From Plakobranchus ocellatus (Eukaryota; Mollusca; Gastropoda; Plakobranchidae), in the NCBI GenBank assembly GCA_019648995.1, contig BLXT01006392.1, forward strand, positions 697,378-731,366: a stretch of DNA of 33,989 nt, in the 5' to 3' direction. This document shows, one piece after another, positions 20,701-31,084 of this stretch. How positions within the stretch are numbered: the first letter of the stretch is position 1; each line of letters opens with the position of its first letter. Both the position numbers and the translations under genes were made by a program. The notes beneath the pieces were generated by a model. The model saw only the letters and a list, made by a program, of their open reading frames with translations. It did no database searches and was not told the DNA's origin.

Positions 20701-22309
20701 CGTGATTCTTGCTCTCCGGCACTTTAAAGAATATTAATTATTTATATTCTCTACGCAGAATAAAACATTACAAATTCTAGCGAATAAAGGTTAAATAAGA
20801 GCTGGCCAAAGTTTTACCCAACAGCGAAAACCCGTGGTAGGCCAATCAAGCTTACATCCTGTAACTTGTAATATTTACCCTCAAAACTATTTGGACACAA
20901 TATCTTATTGTAATGCGTTAGGAAATAATTAAATTATAAGGCGGTGGCCTGAATATCAAGTTTTTTTCCGAAAAAAAAAAAAAAAAACATTGGCAAATAA
21001 TGACGTCTAATTTTGTTGATCGTTTCGTCTCCGACTCGCTGTGCAGTGCACACCAATAGGTTGAGATTTTAAAAAAATTATTGTTCTTTAAAGAGACATT
21101 CGATGTAAATAGCTCTTATTCCATTGGCCTGCAATTTTTATATCAGATACAGGCTCTTAGAGAGTTACTTTATTTCCCTTATGAGGGGAAGTCTCATCCA
21201 AATCTTTTGCTTGAAGAATTGTGATTCTATTGGGTCGTAAATTTAAGAGAAGTAATAAATTAAAATATTTACACGTTTCTGAAAAGACTGAGAGGAAAAA
21301 AGATCTAAAGCCTAAAAGGGCCTTTGATTATCCATGGCTACTCTGCAATTTCTTTAATTTACTAACAGGAAGTATATTCATGCTGTTGGCAAGTTTTAAA
21401 TATATGAAACAATAATTCATTCAATAAGGCTATCCAGACTAGCTGAAATTCATATCATTTTAAGAATCTACTGAAAATGAACTTCGCTTAAGCAATAACA
21501 ATTTTTTCAGTGTTTTGAAAGGAGAATATCTAAAATAGAATACCAATTTTAAAAATGCGATGTATCACAAGAAAATTGATTGCGCTTTTAAACTCACTAC
21601 TTCCGCCTTACTCAGAGAGGGTTAAAAAGTTTGGGATTACCAAGAAATGAAGGAACTGCGTTTCTCAAATCCTTTAAATGCCTTGGTCTATTAATATAGT
21701 TGATTCTTTTTTATGACGACAGAGCATGATTTATTTAAAAGTCTACCCTTCAACAAGCCATGAAGTAGGACTTTTTATGAGATTTCATCCTTAATTAAAT
21801 TGAATTCATCGTGTAGAAAGCGTCTCCTTTCTTAACTGTCACACCAAACACCCTGACCCTTGTTTTTGACAGCGTGTCACCGCCACAATATTCCGTAAGA
21901 TTTCCCAAAATCCCATCTTCAAAAAATGAAAGGAGATATAATCTTTATCAGTTTCCAATTGCAGCGTGCCATCCGCACTATTACTATCACGCGACTTATT
22001 GCTATCTCAACGCCACTGTAAAGATAACGAACATGAATTAAGATCTTAGTTTCGAGGGTCAAATAATAATCGAAGTATATGCTTATTACAATCAAATTAA
22101 GAAACATCCAGAAAATATCAACTACTAAATCATGAAAATCCTATTATTTCCATACTCAAGCGGTTTTTGGCGAGACGCCGGCCCAGAATGCACATCGGCT
22201 GAAGCTGATTGCTGTTCCGGTTTCTTCCGAAAATTTGTGCGTGCGTAGAGCTGACAAAAACTGCTACTGTCACAACAACCAGAAGAAGGCAGACCTTGGC
22301 AAGCGACAT
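17699..22309 (-). CDS. Small secreted four-cysteine protein, 109 aa, 4 coding exons
   Basis: Coding exons on the - strand are 22309-22156, 20520-20438, 19057-19023 and 17756-17699. All borders are GT-AG and the phases agree (1, 0, 2), giving 330 nt with TAA at 17701-17699. Residues 1-24 form a clear signal peptide: Met-Ser-Leu-Ala-Lys, a Leu/Val-rich core and a Ser-Ser-Thr-His-Ala cleavage site before Gln25. The predicted mature chain (about 85 residues) is basic and has four cysteines, 40, 53, 61 and 71 (C-X12-C-X7-C-X9-C), then a Gly/Met-rich helix-like stretch and the tail FPIPQFNMMRKMM. No membrane segment follows the signal. I do not recognise a family; defence peptide, hormone precursor, egg-mass or mucus protein are all possible. 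The model rests on splice signals, frame continuity and the signal peptide. Confidence 0.8.
18193..18447. repeat. Tandem duplication, unit about 127 bp
   Basis: CACTCCGGCACAA, AGGTCACCGCCCTTGCT, TTCAAATACCAACCAG and GTGTTTCTCAACAGCGTTTG occur twice in the same order, about 127 bases apart, with a few indels. It lies in the last intron of the secreted-protein gene and is much GC-richer than its surroundings. Confidence 0.93.
19023..19057 (-). CDS. Secreted protein, coding exon 3 (35 nt)
   Basis: Acceptor TTCTTACAG ends at 19058; donor is GTAAGT at 19022. It encodes ALGGVMNSLNQ and leaves TT, which exon 4 completes to Leu91. The exon is very short but has the strongest splice consensus of the set. 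Confidence 0.78.
19340..19560 (-). mobile_element. Two partial SINE family 1 copies in a row
   Basis: The first piece (about 19340-19455) has GTCCGTGGACATCAAGTTGAT, TTTTCAGGCTCTCGACAGG and ATCAAATCCACGACAGAGAG. The second (about 19488-19560) repeats GATCTTAAGCTTTCAGGCCC and GGCGTCGGTGGCAGAATT. Both lie in the intron between secreted-protein exons 2 and 3. Confidence 0.55.
19781..20395. repeat. Old, diverged local repeat units
   Basis: AGTGTTGTTGCACCTGTATCACTC (19781), AGTGTTGTCACGCCTGTATGTACTC (20140) and AGTATTGTCATACCTGTACTTT (about 20293) start related segments. Two of them continue with TTGATAA-CTT-TTT, CTCATT and ACACACATACAAA-ACC in the same order. They sit directly beside coding exon 2 of the secreted-protein gene. 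Confidence 0.5.
20438..20520 (-). CDS. Secreted protein, coding exon 2
   Basis: Acceptor TTTTGCAG ends at 20521; donor is GTGAGT at 20437. Two bases complete Asn52, then 27 codons CNSNSGLMCTYIKNNLDKCG and ETGGAMQ follow, carrying three of the four cysteines. It ends in phase 0. Confidence 0.8.
20600..22155. other. Intron between secreted-protein exons 1 and 2
   Basis: AT-rich sequence with poly-A runs (near 20625 and 20972). I see no further exon or clear repeat. Confidence 0.5.
22156..22309 (-). CDS. Secreted protein, coding exon 1 (signal peptide)
   Basis: ATG at 22309-22307 is followed by 51 codons and one base. An acceptor CAG at 22326-22324 behind a T-run lies 14 bases upstream of the ATG, so the exon probably starts at 22323 and a 5'UTR intron precedes it. 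The donor is GTATGG at 22155. It carries the signal peptide and the first mature cysteine (PMCILGRRLAKNRL). Confidence 0.82.
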
Positions 22310-22684
22310 GCTGGTGACTGCTGCTGAAAAAAATCATTGTCGGTATAACTCAGAGGTATCCTAACATTTCTTAGCCTAAGAGCTACCAGATGTTGTTCAA
22401 ATATAGACAATCATGCACAATGCATATTAATGGCATCAATCAAATAAAAATGGCATCCTTTATAAGAGAAATACTCAGATTTTTCTTGGTATCTTAAAAA
22501 AATACAAGAAAAATTATGCCTTTATGTTAGCAGAGAGTCGAAATTACAAGGAAAAACTTCAGTTCGCATATCATTTCATAACATGTTTATCCGTCAATTT
22601 TACTTCTTTTCCGTCCGCCGGCCAGTTATTTTTTCTGTACTTTTACACGATTTCCCTTTTTTTTTACGTGCCGACTGCTCATCT

Positions 22685-22687
<3 letters not shown>

Positions 22688-22734
<47 letters not shown>

Positions 22735-22781
22735 GTCTCTTTCTCTCATACACGCATCTTTTTCTCTCTCTCTCTGCGATT
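22688..22781 (+). repeat. (CT)n microsatellite, interrupted
   Basis: A pure CT run to about 22730, then GTCTGTCTC and further CT pieces. It causes the Leu/Ser-rich reading frames here. Confidence 0.95.
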
Positions 22782-24105
22782 CTACTCTCCTTGGTTTTCT
22801 TGTTGTTTCGTTAGTTCTGCTTGTTGTTTCCTTGTCTCTTTCTTAGTATCTTCCCATAATTTGTTTATGAAGGAAAAAGACAAAATCTTTTTATTTTAAA
22901 TTTCAACCTAAATTTAGGCAACATTGTGGGGCTAAAGAGAGGGCATACTACATGCAGTTAATTGAAACATTGTTTTAATAACCGGCCCAACTACAAACTG
23001 ATAACTCTTTCATTTTTTTGATAACTTTTGAATGTAAGAACCACCGATTACATACAGGAAAAGAAGAAATGAACACAAGTGAGATATGATTTTTGTTAAA
23101 TTAGATACCACCTTGGCTCGAAAGACATCACCTTGTTATGGGCTGGCTATATACAAAAAACCAACCAACTAACCAGATTCAGCTGTAAAAGATTAATATT
23201 ATGTATGTTTTCACTTGACAAGTTTTTTGGTTGACTGATGACTTATATGGTGATTGCATTATCGTATTTATGTTCGGGCGTTACTGGGTCAATTTGGACG
23301 CAAATCATTTCATGATGGAGCCTTACTTTTTATACTAATATACCGGTACTCAAAAACCTAAGATTTGAGCGTTGATGAGCTGAATTCTCTTTGTTCAAGA
23401 CTCGCAGAAAGTTTTTCTTTTACCACAGTGGGGACAATTCACCACCAGAAATCCCTCATGTAATAAACATAACATACCTAGGTCTTTATCTTTATCTGGG
23501 TAATAACACCAAGACTTTTTTTTTTTATATTCTACATTTGCGAGATCTGATATTTGTTGAAAGAAAAGGCCTAAGTGCGTAGAAATTGTCCAAAATAAGA
23601 ACATTTACTCATACAGGGTAAAAACCCTCACTAGATAGTTCCAATGACAGTGTTAGCTTGATTTTGGGTGAAATATCCTATGTATTGCTATGATGGCCTC
23701 AAATTTATTACTTCCTGCCAGTGTTGTGATCCTTATGTTGCTTAAAACTACCATAATTATAAGGTACATCCATAGTTATAACACGGTAAGAAATCCCATT
23801 CTGGCGCCTACAGGATTCTAACTATCTGAATTTTGCCCGATCTTTACGGCAGTTTCTGAGAACCTAAGAATAAATGGAGGAAAAAGTAAAGGATTTGGTT
23901 ATTACTAAAGTGTGTTAGTACTGACTTGCTTTGATTTGCTATGATTTTTCAAGTAACATAATGTTTCACTCACACTTAATATTGCTGGAGATAAAAAGCC
24001 ATATCTTTTAATGTCTTTCTGTGTTTTGTTTTTGCGAAAAACATGCTTTAACCACATTGTTTCATACATTTAAAATCATTCTAAGCATTCGACTTTTAGT
24101 ATATA

Positions 24106-24110
<5 letters not shown>

Positions 24111-24137
<27 letters not shown>
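24111..24137 (+). repeat. (GT)n microsatellite
   Basis: About 27 bases of uninterrupted GT. Confidence 0.95.
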
Positions 24138-24140
<3 letters not shown>

Positions 24141-24879
24141 CGATGAAGTCAACATTAAAACTTGATCAATCGGGGTTTATTTTCCTTGATAAATAATGCT
24201 TTCGACCATCATCATTAAAATGAATATTTATATCATATCACTATATCTCAACTGGATTACCCTCATCAGCTCAAAATAAGTTAGCGGTTTTGTTTGTGAC
24301 AACAAATATCTCCCACCTCCCCTAATCTTTTCAATTAAAATGATGTAACAGCCACTTCTTTGTGCGGGTCTCTATTTTGAAGTTGTTTCATTCAGTACCT
24401 GAAATTGTTCAATTCATTACATATTTGGTCTCTTCCTCAACATTCAAGTTATCTGAAGGCGATTTTAGATCATACAAACTTATCTGACTTAAGAAAAAAG
24501 AATCTTTGGTCTTTTTTTTTTATTCACCCGATCAAAAAAACCTTATAGTTTAATAATTTAAAATATTTTACTATCCTGTCCACTCCTTTCTCTTTAAAAC
24601 ACAATCAAACTCCTGGTTTGCTTTCTAAATCTTTGTTTCATTTTAACAGTTTATGCATTCTTTCATTCTTAATGCGCTCTAACTATTTCTATATCTCCCT
24701 TATTTGCCTTTGGGGTTTTTTTTTTGTTTTTGTGTGTTTGTTGGTTGGTTTTTTTTTTTATATAAAAGAAAGAAAACAAAGAAAACTATAGACATATATT
24801 GTTTATTAAAAATGTTTACTTTAAAATTCAAAGGATCAGGTGATTTTTTTTAAAAAGCAAGTAAAAAATAATTACTCAC

Positions 24880-25075
24880 TGGTGAAGATATCAGAATAAT
24901 GTTGTACAAACCACAGACTGCCGACTTCGCTCTCAGCTAGCGTGCGTGCTACTGCGGGTTCGTTTCTCGGGCCAATGACAGGATTGAAGTACCGCTTCCT
25001 CTGCAGGTATCCATCAAATACACGACTAAACTACACACTTAGGCGACGATGAAATGTCATAAACATTACAAGGAC
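24880..25075 (-). other. Putative 5'UTR exon of the secreted-protein gene, with two uORFs
   Basis: A strong donor (CCA|GTGAGTAA, at 24880/24879) ends a non-coding stretch that begins about 25-30 bases below a TATA box at 25105-25099. It would splice to the acceptor at 22324, just before the signal-peptide ATG. Two short uORFs are visible: 25066-25031 (11 codons plus stop) and 25014-24949 (21 codons plus stop). The start coordinate is an estimate from TATA spacing. Confidence 0.55.
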
Positions 25076-25098
25076 TCGGAAAGCGCCTGGAAAGCTGA

Positions 25099-25105
25099 TC
25101 TTATA
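25099..25105 (-). promoter_or_regulatory. TATA box (TATAAGA)
   Basis: TATAAGA on the - strand, followed by the putative 5'UTR exon that ends at the donor at 24880. Spacing and orientation suit the core promoter of the secreted-protein gene. TATA-like words are common in AT-rich DNA, so the weight comes from the position. Confidence 0.5.
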
Positions 25106-25279
25106 CCCATGCGTACGCCACCACTTCCTGCGGATTTTTAAAAAATGATTAATTCTGACAAGTTTTTGCGTTCAAGGCTACAATTAGAACCTATGCTTGC
25201 GTAAATATATACATATGATCGGTTCTTTGGTCAGACATAGGCTTGATTGGGCAACGTGAGAGGCTGGGTCTCTATAAAG

Positions 25280-25289
25280 GTCACGTGAC
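25280..25289. promoter_or_regulatory. Perfect palindrome GTCACGTGAC (E-box)
   Basis: A 10-base perfect palindrome containing CACGTG, about 175 bases upstream of the TATA box. The word equals the vertebrate CLEAR/bHLH-ZIP (TFEB/MITF, USF) consensus, and the overlapping TGACGT on the + strand is a CRE half. A function here is inference. A TATAAAGG word sits beside it on the + strand at 25273-25280. Confidence 0.4.
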
Positions 25290-27780
25290 GTATGGATTAA
25301 ATCCCAGGGATAAGCCGCCGACACGACAAATCACCGTTCTGCCTCCGCCCTGGGCGGAAACTTGCTTCCTTGTTCGAGTTAAAATGATGAATGATGGCGA
25401 CAATGCTGACGTTGGGTTGGTTTAAAATGCTTTTTCTGCTTTTTCTTCTTCTTCTTTATTGGTAGATCTATTTTTAAAATTGATTTGTTATACATTTCTG
25501 ACACCATAAATGTCGATTGGCGGACATGCAAACTCCAATTACGTTGCGTAAAGAACATGCATCGGACAAGTCAGGTCTGGTAAGACAAGATCGAAATGGG
25601 TCTTGGGTGTAATTAACACTGCCATAAAGATTTTTGCTCCCTTAGGCCCATAATGAAAACGAAAATAAAAATGGATGTAGCGCAATGAAAAGGAAAGATG
25701 AATGCAAGCGACGAAGCGAATGAGATTGGAAGGTTGTGTGTTTGCATGGAAAGTAATATACAACGATAAAAAGATGAGGAGGAAATTATTAGAGAAAGAG
25801 GCCCAAGAAAGACCAAGAGATAGATAGATAGATAGATAGAGAAGGAGGGAAAGGAGATAAATAGATAAAGAGAGAGAGGAGAAAGAAAGAGAAAAGCAGA
25901 AAGAAGAAGTAAAACTTCAATTTCCAAAGCCTAGCACTTGTGGACTAAAAGTTGCTTCACTTGCCACTAGACCACCTACCAGTCCAGGCGATTAGGTACA
26001 GTTTTCAAGTTTTCAAAGAGAGGAACACTTTGACGGATGTAATGAATAACAAAGAAGGATTATGAAGTAGACAGAATGCAGAAGTAGACAGTGGATTTAC
26101 GTTGTGACTCATATCTGACGTCGTACAGCAGAGCTTTTGAGAGGCCTTTCTTCGAACAAATAAAGTGAATCTGGAAGGGAACGCACAACGAAAGTTATCT
26201 TGCGAATTCTCTGGAGTGTCTCTCTAATGCTCAGCAACAATTCTCTGCAAGATCGAAACACAGATTGATTGACTGACTTTTTATTGATGTTTGATTGATT
26301 GACAATGCAAAGTACGCTCCAGGCCCTTTCTGATCTGTATGCTAAGAATACACAACAAAGGAGAACATGGCAGCAGAGCATTAGTAGACTGCGCAAAGCT
26401 TTGAAATTTAAATACTGTTTCTCGAAAATGTACGATGACGTCACCATTCAAGTTCACAATGATTTTACCCCCTTGAACCTCGCAAACATTTTTGAGCATA
26501 GAGCTAAATATACAAGACAGGTGCTGTATGCCACAATCCTATATACCAAGTAACTTCTTCTTTAGATACCGTGACGAGAACAGACATTGGCGATCGTATT
26601 CCTACACTCAAATCTACTCTCAGTCAATCTTATACAGTTTTTGCTACCCTAACCTATTGGCCATGACTTAAAACTTTCATTAAAATATATTCTCTGTCTA
26701 CCTCTACTACGTTTGCCTTCAAAACTTTTCAGTGATCGCTAAGTGTTCTAAACCCTTGTTGTGAGCAGGTATGCCCTTAAAAACTATAGTTGCCTTACTG
26801 TCTTATGGTTTTAATTAATAATTGCTCGTGATTATCCTCTTTCAGTACCAATTCGTTATACTTTTAATCACATCTCCAGAAATTACTATAGAATGAAATT
26901 GATATTTTAATGGATTACAGAGAATTTTTCAAATGAAAGGAAGTAATATATATTTAGTGAAACCTAAAAAGAAAAGTCTATAGTATTCTGATGGCGGAAG
27001 GATGAAGAACAATGAAAGAGACAAAGAGCATTAACAACAAAGCAAAAAGTAAAAACCTTTAATCCCTTTTGAGCTCTCTCTTTTCGGCCTTATTGAGTTC
27101 AAAGGAGAGGAAAATAATTAGAGTAAAGAGAGACGGTGGAAGAATGCTATTGCGGATGTAAAAACAAAATTGAAAGAAAAAAAATCTCTAAAAAATCGTA
27201 TGAACGTAGTTGTTGCATAGTTATACATACACACATACACAAAAACCGACCAGCTTTATAAAATATAAAGTAAAAAAGATCCGACCATTAATATTGAAAT
27301 CTGCCTGGAAACGAAAAGTATACATATGAGGAAAAAAAATGATAGCACTGCGGAAATTTTTCTAAAATGCTTTCATGTGTGACAACATAAGAAAGACAGA
27401 TTTTAATTTAAAAAGAGAAAAAGCAATGCAGATTTATGACTTTTACATGGATACTAAATTAAAGCTTTCAAGTGCGGACACTTTTTATAAAGAATAGTTG
27501 ATTTTGGATATGGGGGAAAGTGATATCATTGAGGTATTTTATTTTATTGAAAAAAGCTACAAAATTTGTTTGCAGTAAGATGAGGCCGAATGAAACCGAA
27601 AAAAGGGAAATCAAAAGGAATAATAGGTTTTTACTTTTTGCTTCATTGCTTATGCCCTTCGTCTTTTTTTTTTTTTTCATTTTTCACCCTGTTTGACTAC
27701 GAGGATATCAGAGGAAAAAAGCTCCAAAGAGGCCTTTTTTATTTATATTTTTTTGTTTGGAAAAGGGAGGGGGGTGTCTT
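25290..27780. other. Upstream DNA without a recognised gene
   Basis: Contains a short GATA tract (25821-25840), a possible SINE head near 25930-25985 and an open - strand frame at 26447-26109 preceded by an acceptor-like CTTGCAG. I cannot assign a protein to that frame. Confidence 0.4.
25930..25985 (-). mobile_element. Possible truncated tRNA-like SINE head
   Basis: The - strand reads GGTAGGTGGTCTAGTGGCAAG, an A-box-like word (TGGTCTAGTGGC). No B-box follows at the normal distance, so this is at most a fragment. Confidence 0.3.
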
Positions 27781-27789
27781 TTTACGACA

Positions 27790-27912
27790 GGTGATCTCAG
27801 ACTTTCAGGCCATCAATATATACCATGGTGATTTGGCGATCCTTGACCTCAGACCCGCGATAAAAACGTTCCTGCAAATCTCAGAGGCGGGTTTGCTCGT
27901 CATCGTGCCATT
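27790..27912 (-). mobile_element. SINE family 1 copy
   Basis: GGTGATCTCAGACTTTCAGGCC, a diverged middle, CTCAGACCCGCGATAAAAACG (B-box region) and TCCTGCAAATCTCAGAGGCGG, TTTGCTCGTCATCGTGCC follow the family order on the - strand. The TCAGGC-GGGCGCC segment is replaced. Confidence 0.6.
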
Positions 27913-28417
27913 AACATCCTCGAGACTTTTTATTCTTGACAAAAGTAATCCTTGCCGAGAGCATTTCAACAAGTCAGGTAGCTTGAGGCTATGGATGATT
28001 GGTAGGCAATCTAAGTATGAACAAATTGATAGTAAGAACAGATGTTTCGAAAGTAACATGTTTGGGTATGTAAATAATAAATATACAAGAAAGTGAAAAG
28101 GAAAAGGAAGTATAGAATACCATTTTTCCTAAGGAATTCAAAACTGTATACACCTTAATCTTTAGTTTAGAAGTTCCTTTTAGATGTTTATCCTAGAAGT
28201 CTCTACTGGTTTGAAACCGGTCATTCAATAGGAAATATACCATTGAGAAATTTCTTTGCAAAATAAGCAACGAGGTTGATTTTAAACCTTCTTTAGACTC
28301 GCAAGGTGGTAAATACGTTTGAGGAAGTTTTGATACGTACGTAGGTAGAAAGATAAATAGAAAGACAGAATAGATCTATAGGTAGGTAAGTAGCAAGTAG
28401 ATAGATAGATGAATGGA

Positions 28418-28422
28418 TAAAC

Positions 28423-28490
<68 letters not shown>
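28418..28490 (+). repeat. (GATA)n microsatellite
   Basis: About 17 perfect AGAT units, flanked by degenerate GATA/GTAG units from 28345 onward. Confidence 0.97.
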
Positions 28491-29029
28491 GGGTTTCCAA
28501 GGCTATTTTCTTTTTATCACGATCTGACCGGATATGACCTGTACGCGTGAAAACATTAACCCCAAGGTGTGTGCAAATAAGGATGCAGTTGTTGCTTTGA
28601 TCGATGTTCGCCGATTATGTCGGGCTCTATACACGATGCGTTGACCGTTGCTATGACTGCTGTATATGACGATCGCTACAATGCTTGCTACAATAAACGC
28701 TACAACTTATGTTTTCTTAATACAGTAGAGTGAATTTTCAAAGTACACCTTTCTTTCTTTTTTCTTTACGGACATTTATCTTAGGGAAATTTAATGCCTT
28801 GAAGCATCATAATTTTATGACTTGCAGCTGTGCATCTTTTGAACCCATCTCAGTTCTAACAATAATTTTCTTTCGCAACATATGGCAGACAAGATCTTAA
28901 TCCTATTATTAGTTTGCATTTATGAAGGCCGATGCCCAAGCTACATAGTGTTCTCAAGAAGGTTAATTTATCATTTAGCAATATTGCATGTCAAACAATT
29001 ATATGAAAACTTTTTTTTATTTGAAATTT

Positions 29030-29330
29030 AGGTCTCTAAGTCATGGTATGATATAAGTAAAGTGGGTCCCATGCTTAATCCAAACACCGGGGAACCAGGA
29101 GTAGAGTATGATTGTTCTTGGCATACGTCATCATGAGGCAGTTTGCCATTGCTTTCCTCGCCGCCTTTACTTTCGCCGAATCTTCAGAGACCTAGCTACC
29201 CATTTAGTGCTTGGTGGACACAGCGGAGCAGTGGAAAATTGACTTAGTCCGGACTGGGATTCGAACCCTGGAGCTATTACTTGGTAGCCAACCGCCCCAC
29301 CAGATGAGCTATCGCTCTACCCCGGTTTGG
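29030..29330 (-). mobile_element. tRNA-derived SINE family 2, about 300 bp
   Basis: On the - strand the head is GGGGTAGAGCGATAGCTCAT with A-box TAGCTCATCTGGTGG (29311-29297) and B-box GGTTCGAATCC (29267-29257). The body has a block near 29162-29135 (GGAAAGCAATGGCAAACTGC) followed by ATGCCAAGAACA, and ends about 29030. The head resembles a tRNA but its arms do not pair fully, so it is not a functional tRNA gene. The head and body differ from family 1. Confidence 0.75.
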
Positions 29331-29729
29331 TGTAAAAGGTCCAAAAAACATCAGATTTTTGTTGCGATCGTTAAAAAAAAATTATTCGGCAATGAATTAT
29401 TTTGGGGGTCCACTATTCAAACCTATTAAGGAAATGAGACCGAGGGGTTTGTAAAGGCTGCCCTTTCTACAGTTAATCCAGCTGATGATTAAAAAATCGG
29501 CCATTTTGTTGATGAAATTTGCTTAAGAATCAGATTCGAAGAGATGTTGGTTCATAGGCATTCTGCGAATCACAAAAAGGCTTTTACGAGGGACGTAAGC
29601 GACCGAAATTATTATTTATACACCCGCGCAAAAGTTTTCCCGTAAAACCCATTAACGGCATTAGTGGAATTCCAGAAGCGGTTACTAAAAACGGGCACAG
29701 GGATTTGCTTTAACACTGAATTTGGATTT

Positions 29730-29862
29730 TTGTGTATCGCACTACAATAAGATGATCTCAGGCTTGCACGCCCTCCGTCGGCCAGGGCGCCGGTGGGAGG
29801 CTCGAACCCGCTTTAGCATTATCCTGAGGCAGAGAAGCCTAGCATCTACCGCAAAAATGATA
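29730..29862 (-). mobile_element. SINE family 1 copy
   Basis: TGTGTATCGCACTACAATAAG, ATGATCTCAGGCTTGCACGCC, CTCCGTCGGCCAGGGCGCC, GGTGGGAGGCTCGAACCCG (B-box complement) and a decayed A-box half. Orientation -. Confidence 0.7.
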
Positions 29863-30109
29863 TCGAGATCCTGTACGGAAAATTAATGATTGAGAAAAAA
29901 AATAATTCTAGGTAACTAAAAGTAACCCGAAGTATTTGTATAAATAAGAAATGATAGCCCATTTTCGGAGCTATCAGAGCTCTCAAAATATGTGGGTTTA
30001 CCAGTGGTTAAGCGAAAGGGAAAAAAACAAAAAAAGATAACATTAAGAAATCTATGATTTTGACCAATACCGTAATATTTGTAAATTTTGTAAACAATCT
30101 TGATCTCTA

Positions 30110-30240
30110 TGAATCAATTATTCATTGTAGATCCTATTTTGCAGCCTTGATGGAGATCTTAAAAGAATCTGTGCTCAACCAAGTTTGATAAAATTCAGTA
30201 CAGTTAGGTTCAATCTACGATCTAGATTTAGATACTGCAA
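30110..30240. repeat. TCTAGA/GATCTAGA-rich block
   Basis: AT-rich with words such as CTACGATCTAGATTTAGATA; same character as 3270-3480. Confidence 0.35.
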
Positions 30241-30883
30241 ATACTTTGGTGTCCCAGTAATCCTTTGATATAAATCTGTTCTAAATTATGTGAGTTTGAA
30301 AAGTGCGATTTCAATATTTGATTTAAAATTGAAATCTAGGCATACAACACTTGGCAAACAATACTGACTCTAAATATTTTTTTTATAACTGTGCTGCAAA
30401 AAAAAAAAAAAAAAAAGGAAGAAAACCAAAGGAAGTAAGATATCGAAGCTGACAAAACAATGTCTTTTTCCTCGATTCCACAAAGTATAGTCGATTTTCA
30501 TCTTGAGGTATCGATTAACCTTTACCACTATGCCATATAAAAAAATGCTAACTGTAGATCTCTCTACTTTACGTTTGGACAACGTAGACTTTCGGTTTAG
30601 ATCAGTTTTCCTTTACATTTACTTAAGACATGTTTTGCTTGTGTGAAAAAGCCCATTACTTTTTAAGTGATAGCAAACTTACTGGTTCATGTCAGGCCAG
30701 GGATTGGGAATGAGCTAGAAACCGCGACAGTGAAGACCGCTAATGATGTAAGGGCGAACTTTCTTACCATAGTGCTATATTCGACCCATTATAATTTTGC
30801 ATTTACTTGTCTCTTAATCGACTTAATTGAGAGCGAATATATGGACTTATTTGTACGACGGTATTTCTTTTTCAAACTGCTTG

Positions 30884-30885
<2 letters not shown>

Positions 30886-30946
<61 letters not shown>

Positions 30947-30963
30947 TCTCTGTCTCTCTCTCT
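30886..30963 (+). repeat. (CT)n microsatellite
   Basis: Nearly pure CT with two GTCT interruptions. It gives rise to the long Ser/Leu and Arg/Glu frames on both strands. Confidence 0.97.
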
Positions 30964-31084
30964 TGCTTTCTCTTTTTCGCTATCAGGTCTTCGGTAAAAC
31001 GTCTTTCTGGGCGAGCCGGCTTCCGGCACTTGGTACGATGAAAACCAAGAACCTTGAGAAAATATATGAGTGAATAGAGAGCAG

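Larger units (their letters stand above)
22324..24879 (-). other. Putative 5'UTR intron of the secreted-protein gene
   Basis: Bounded by donor GTGAGT at 24879 and acceptor CAG at 22324. It holds a CT tract and a TG tract and otherwise AT-rich sequence with no coding signal. Confidence 0.5.

Noticed and set aside
22125..22337. 70-codon - strand frame starting MIFFSSSHQH
   Set aside because: A shadow of the real signal-peptide exon; the frame starting at 22309 has the signal peptide and fits the downstream exons.
27590..28096. 168-codon + strand frame
   Set aside because: It runs through an antisense SINE copy (27790-27912) and a T-rich stretch and shows no protein family features.
28282..28500. 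72-codon Tyr/Leu/Ser-Ile frame on the - strand
   Set aside because: Translation of the GATA microsatellite.
29247..29323. Functional tRNA gene
   Set aside because: A- and B-boxes are present but the anticodon and acceptor arms do not pair properly, and a SINE body follows.
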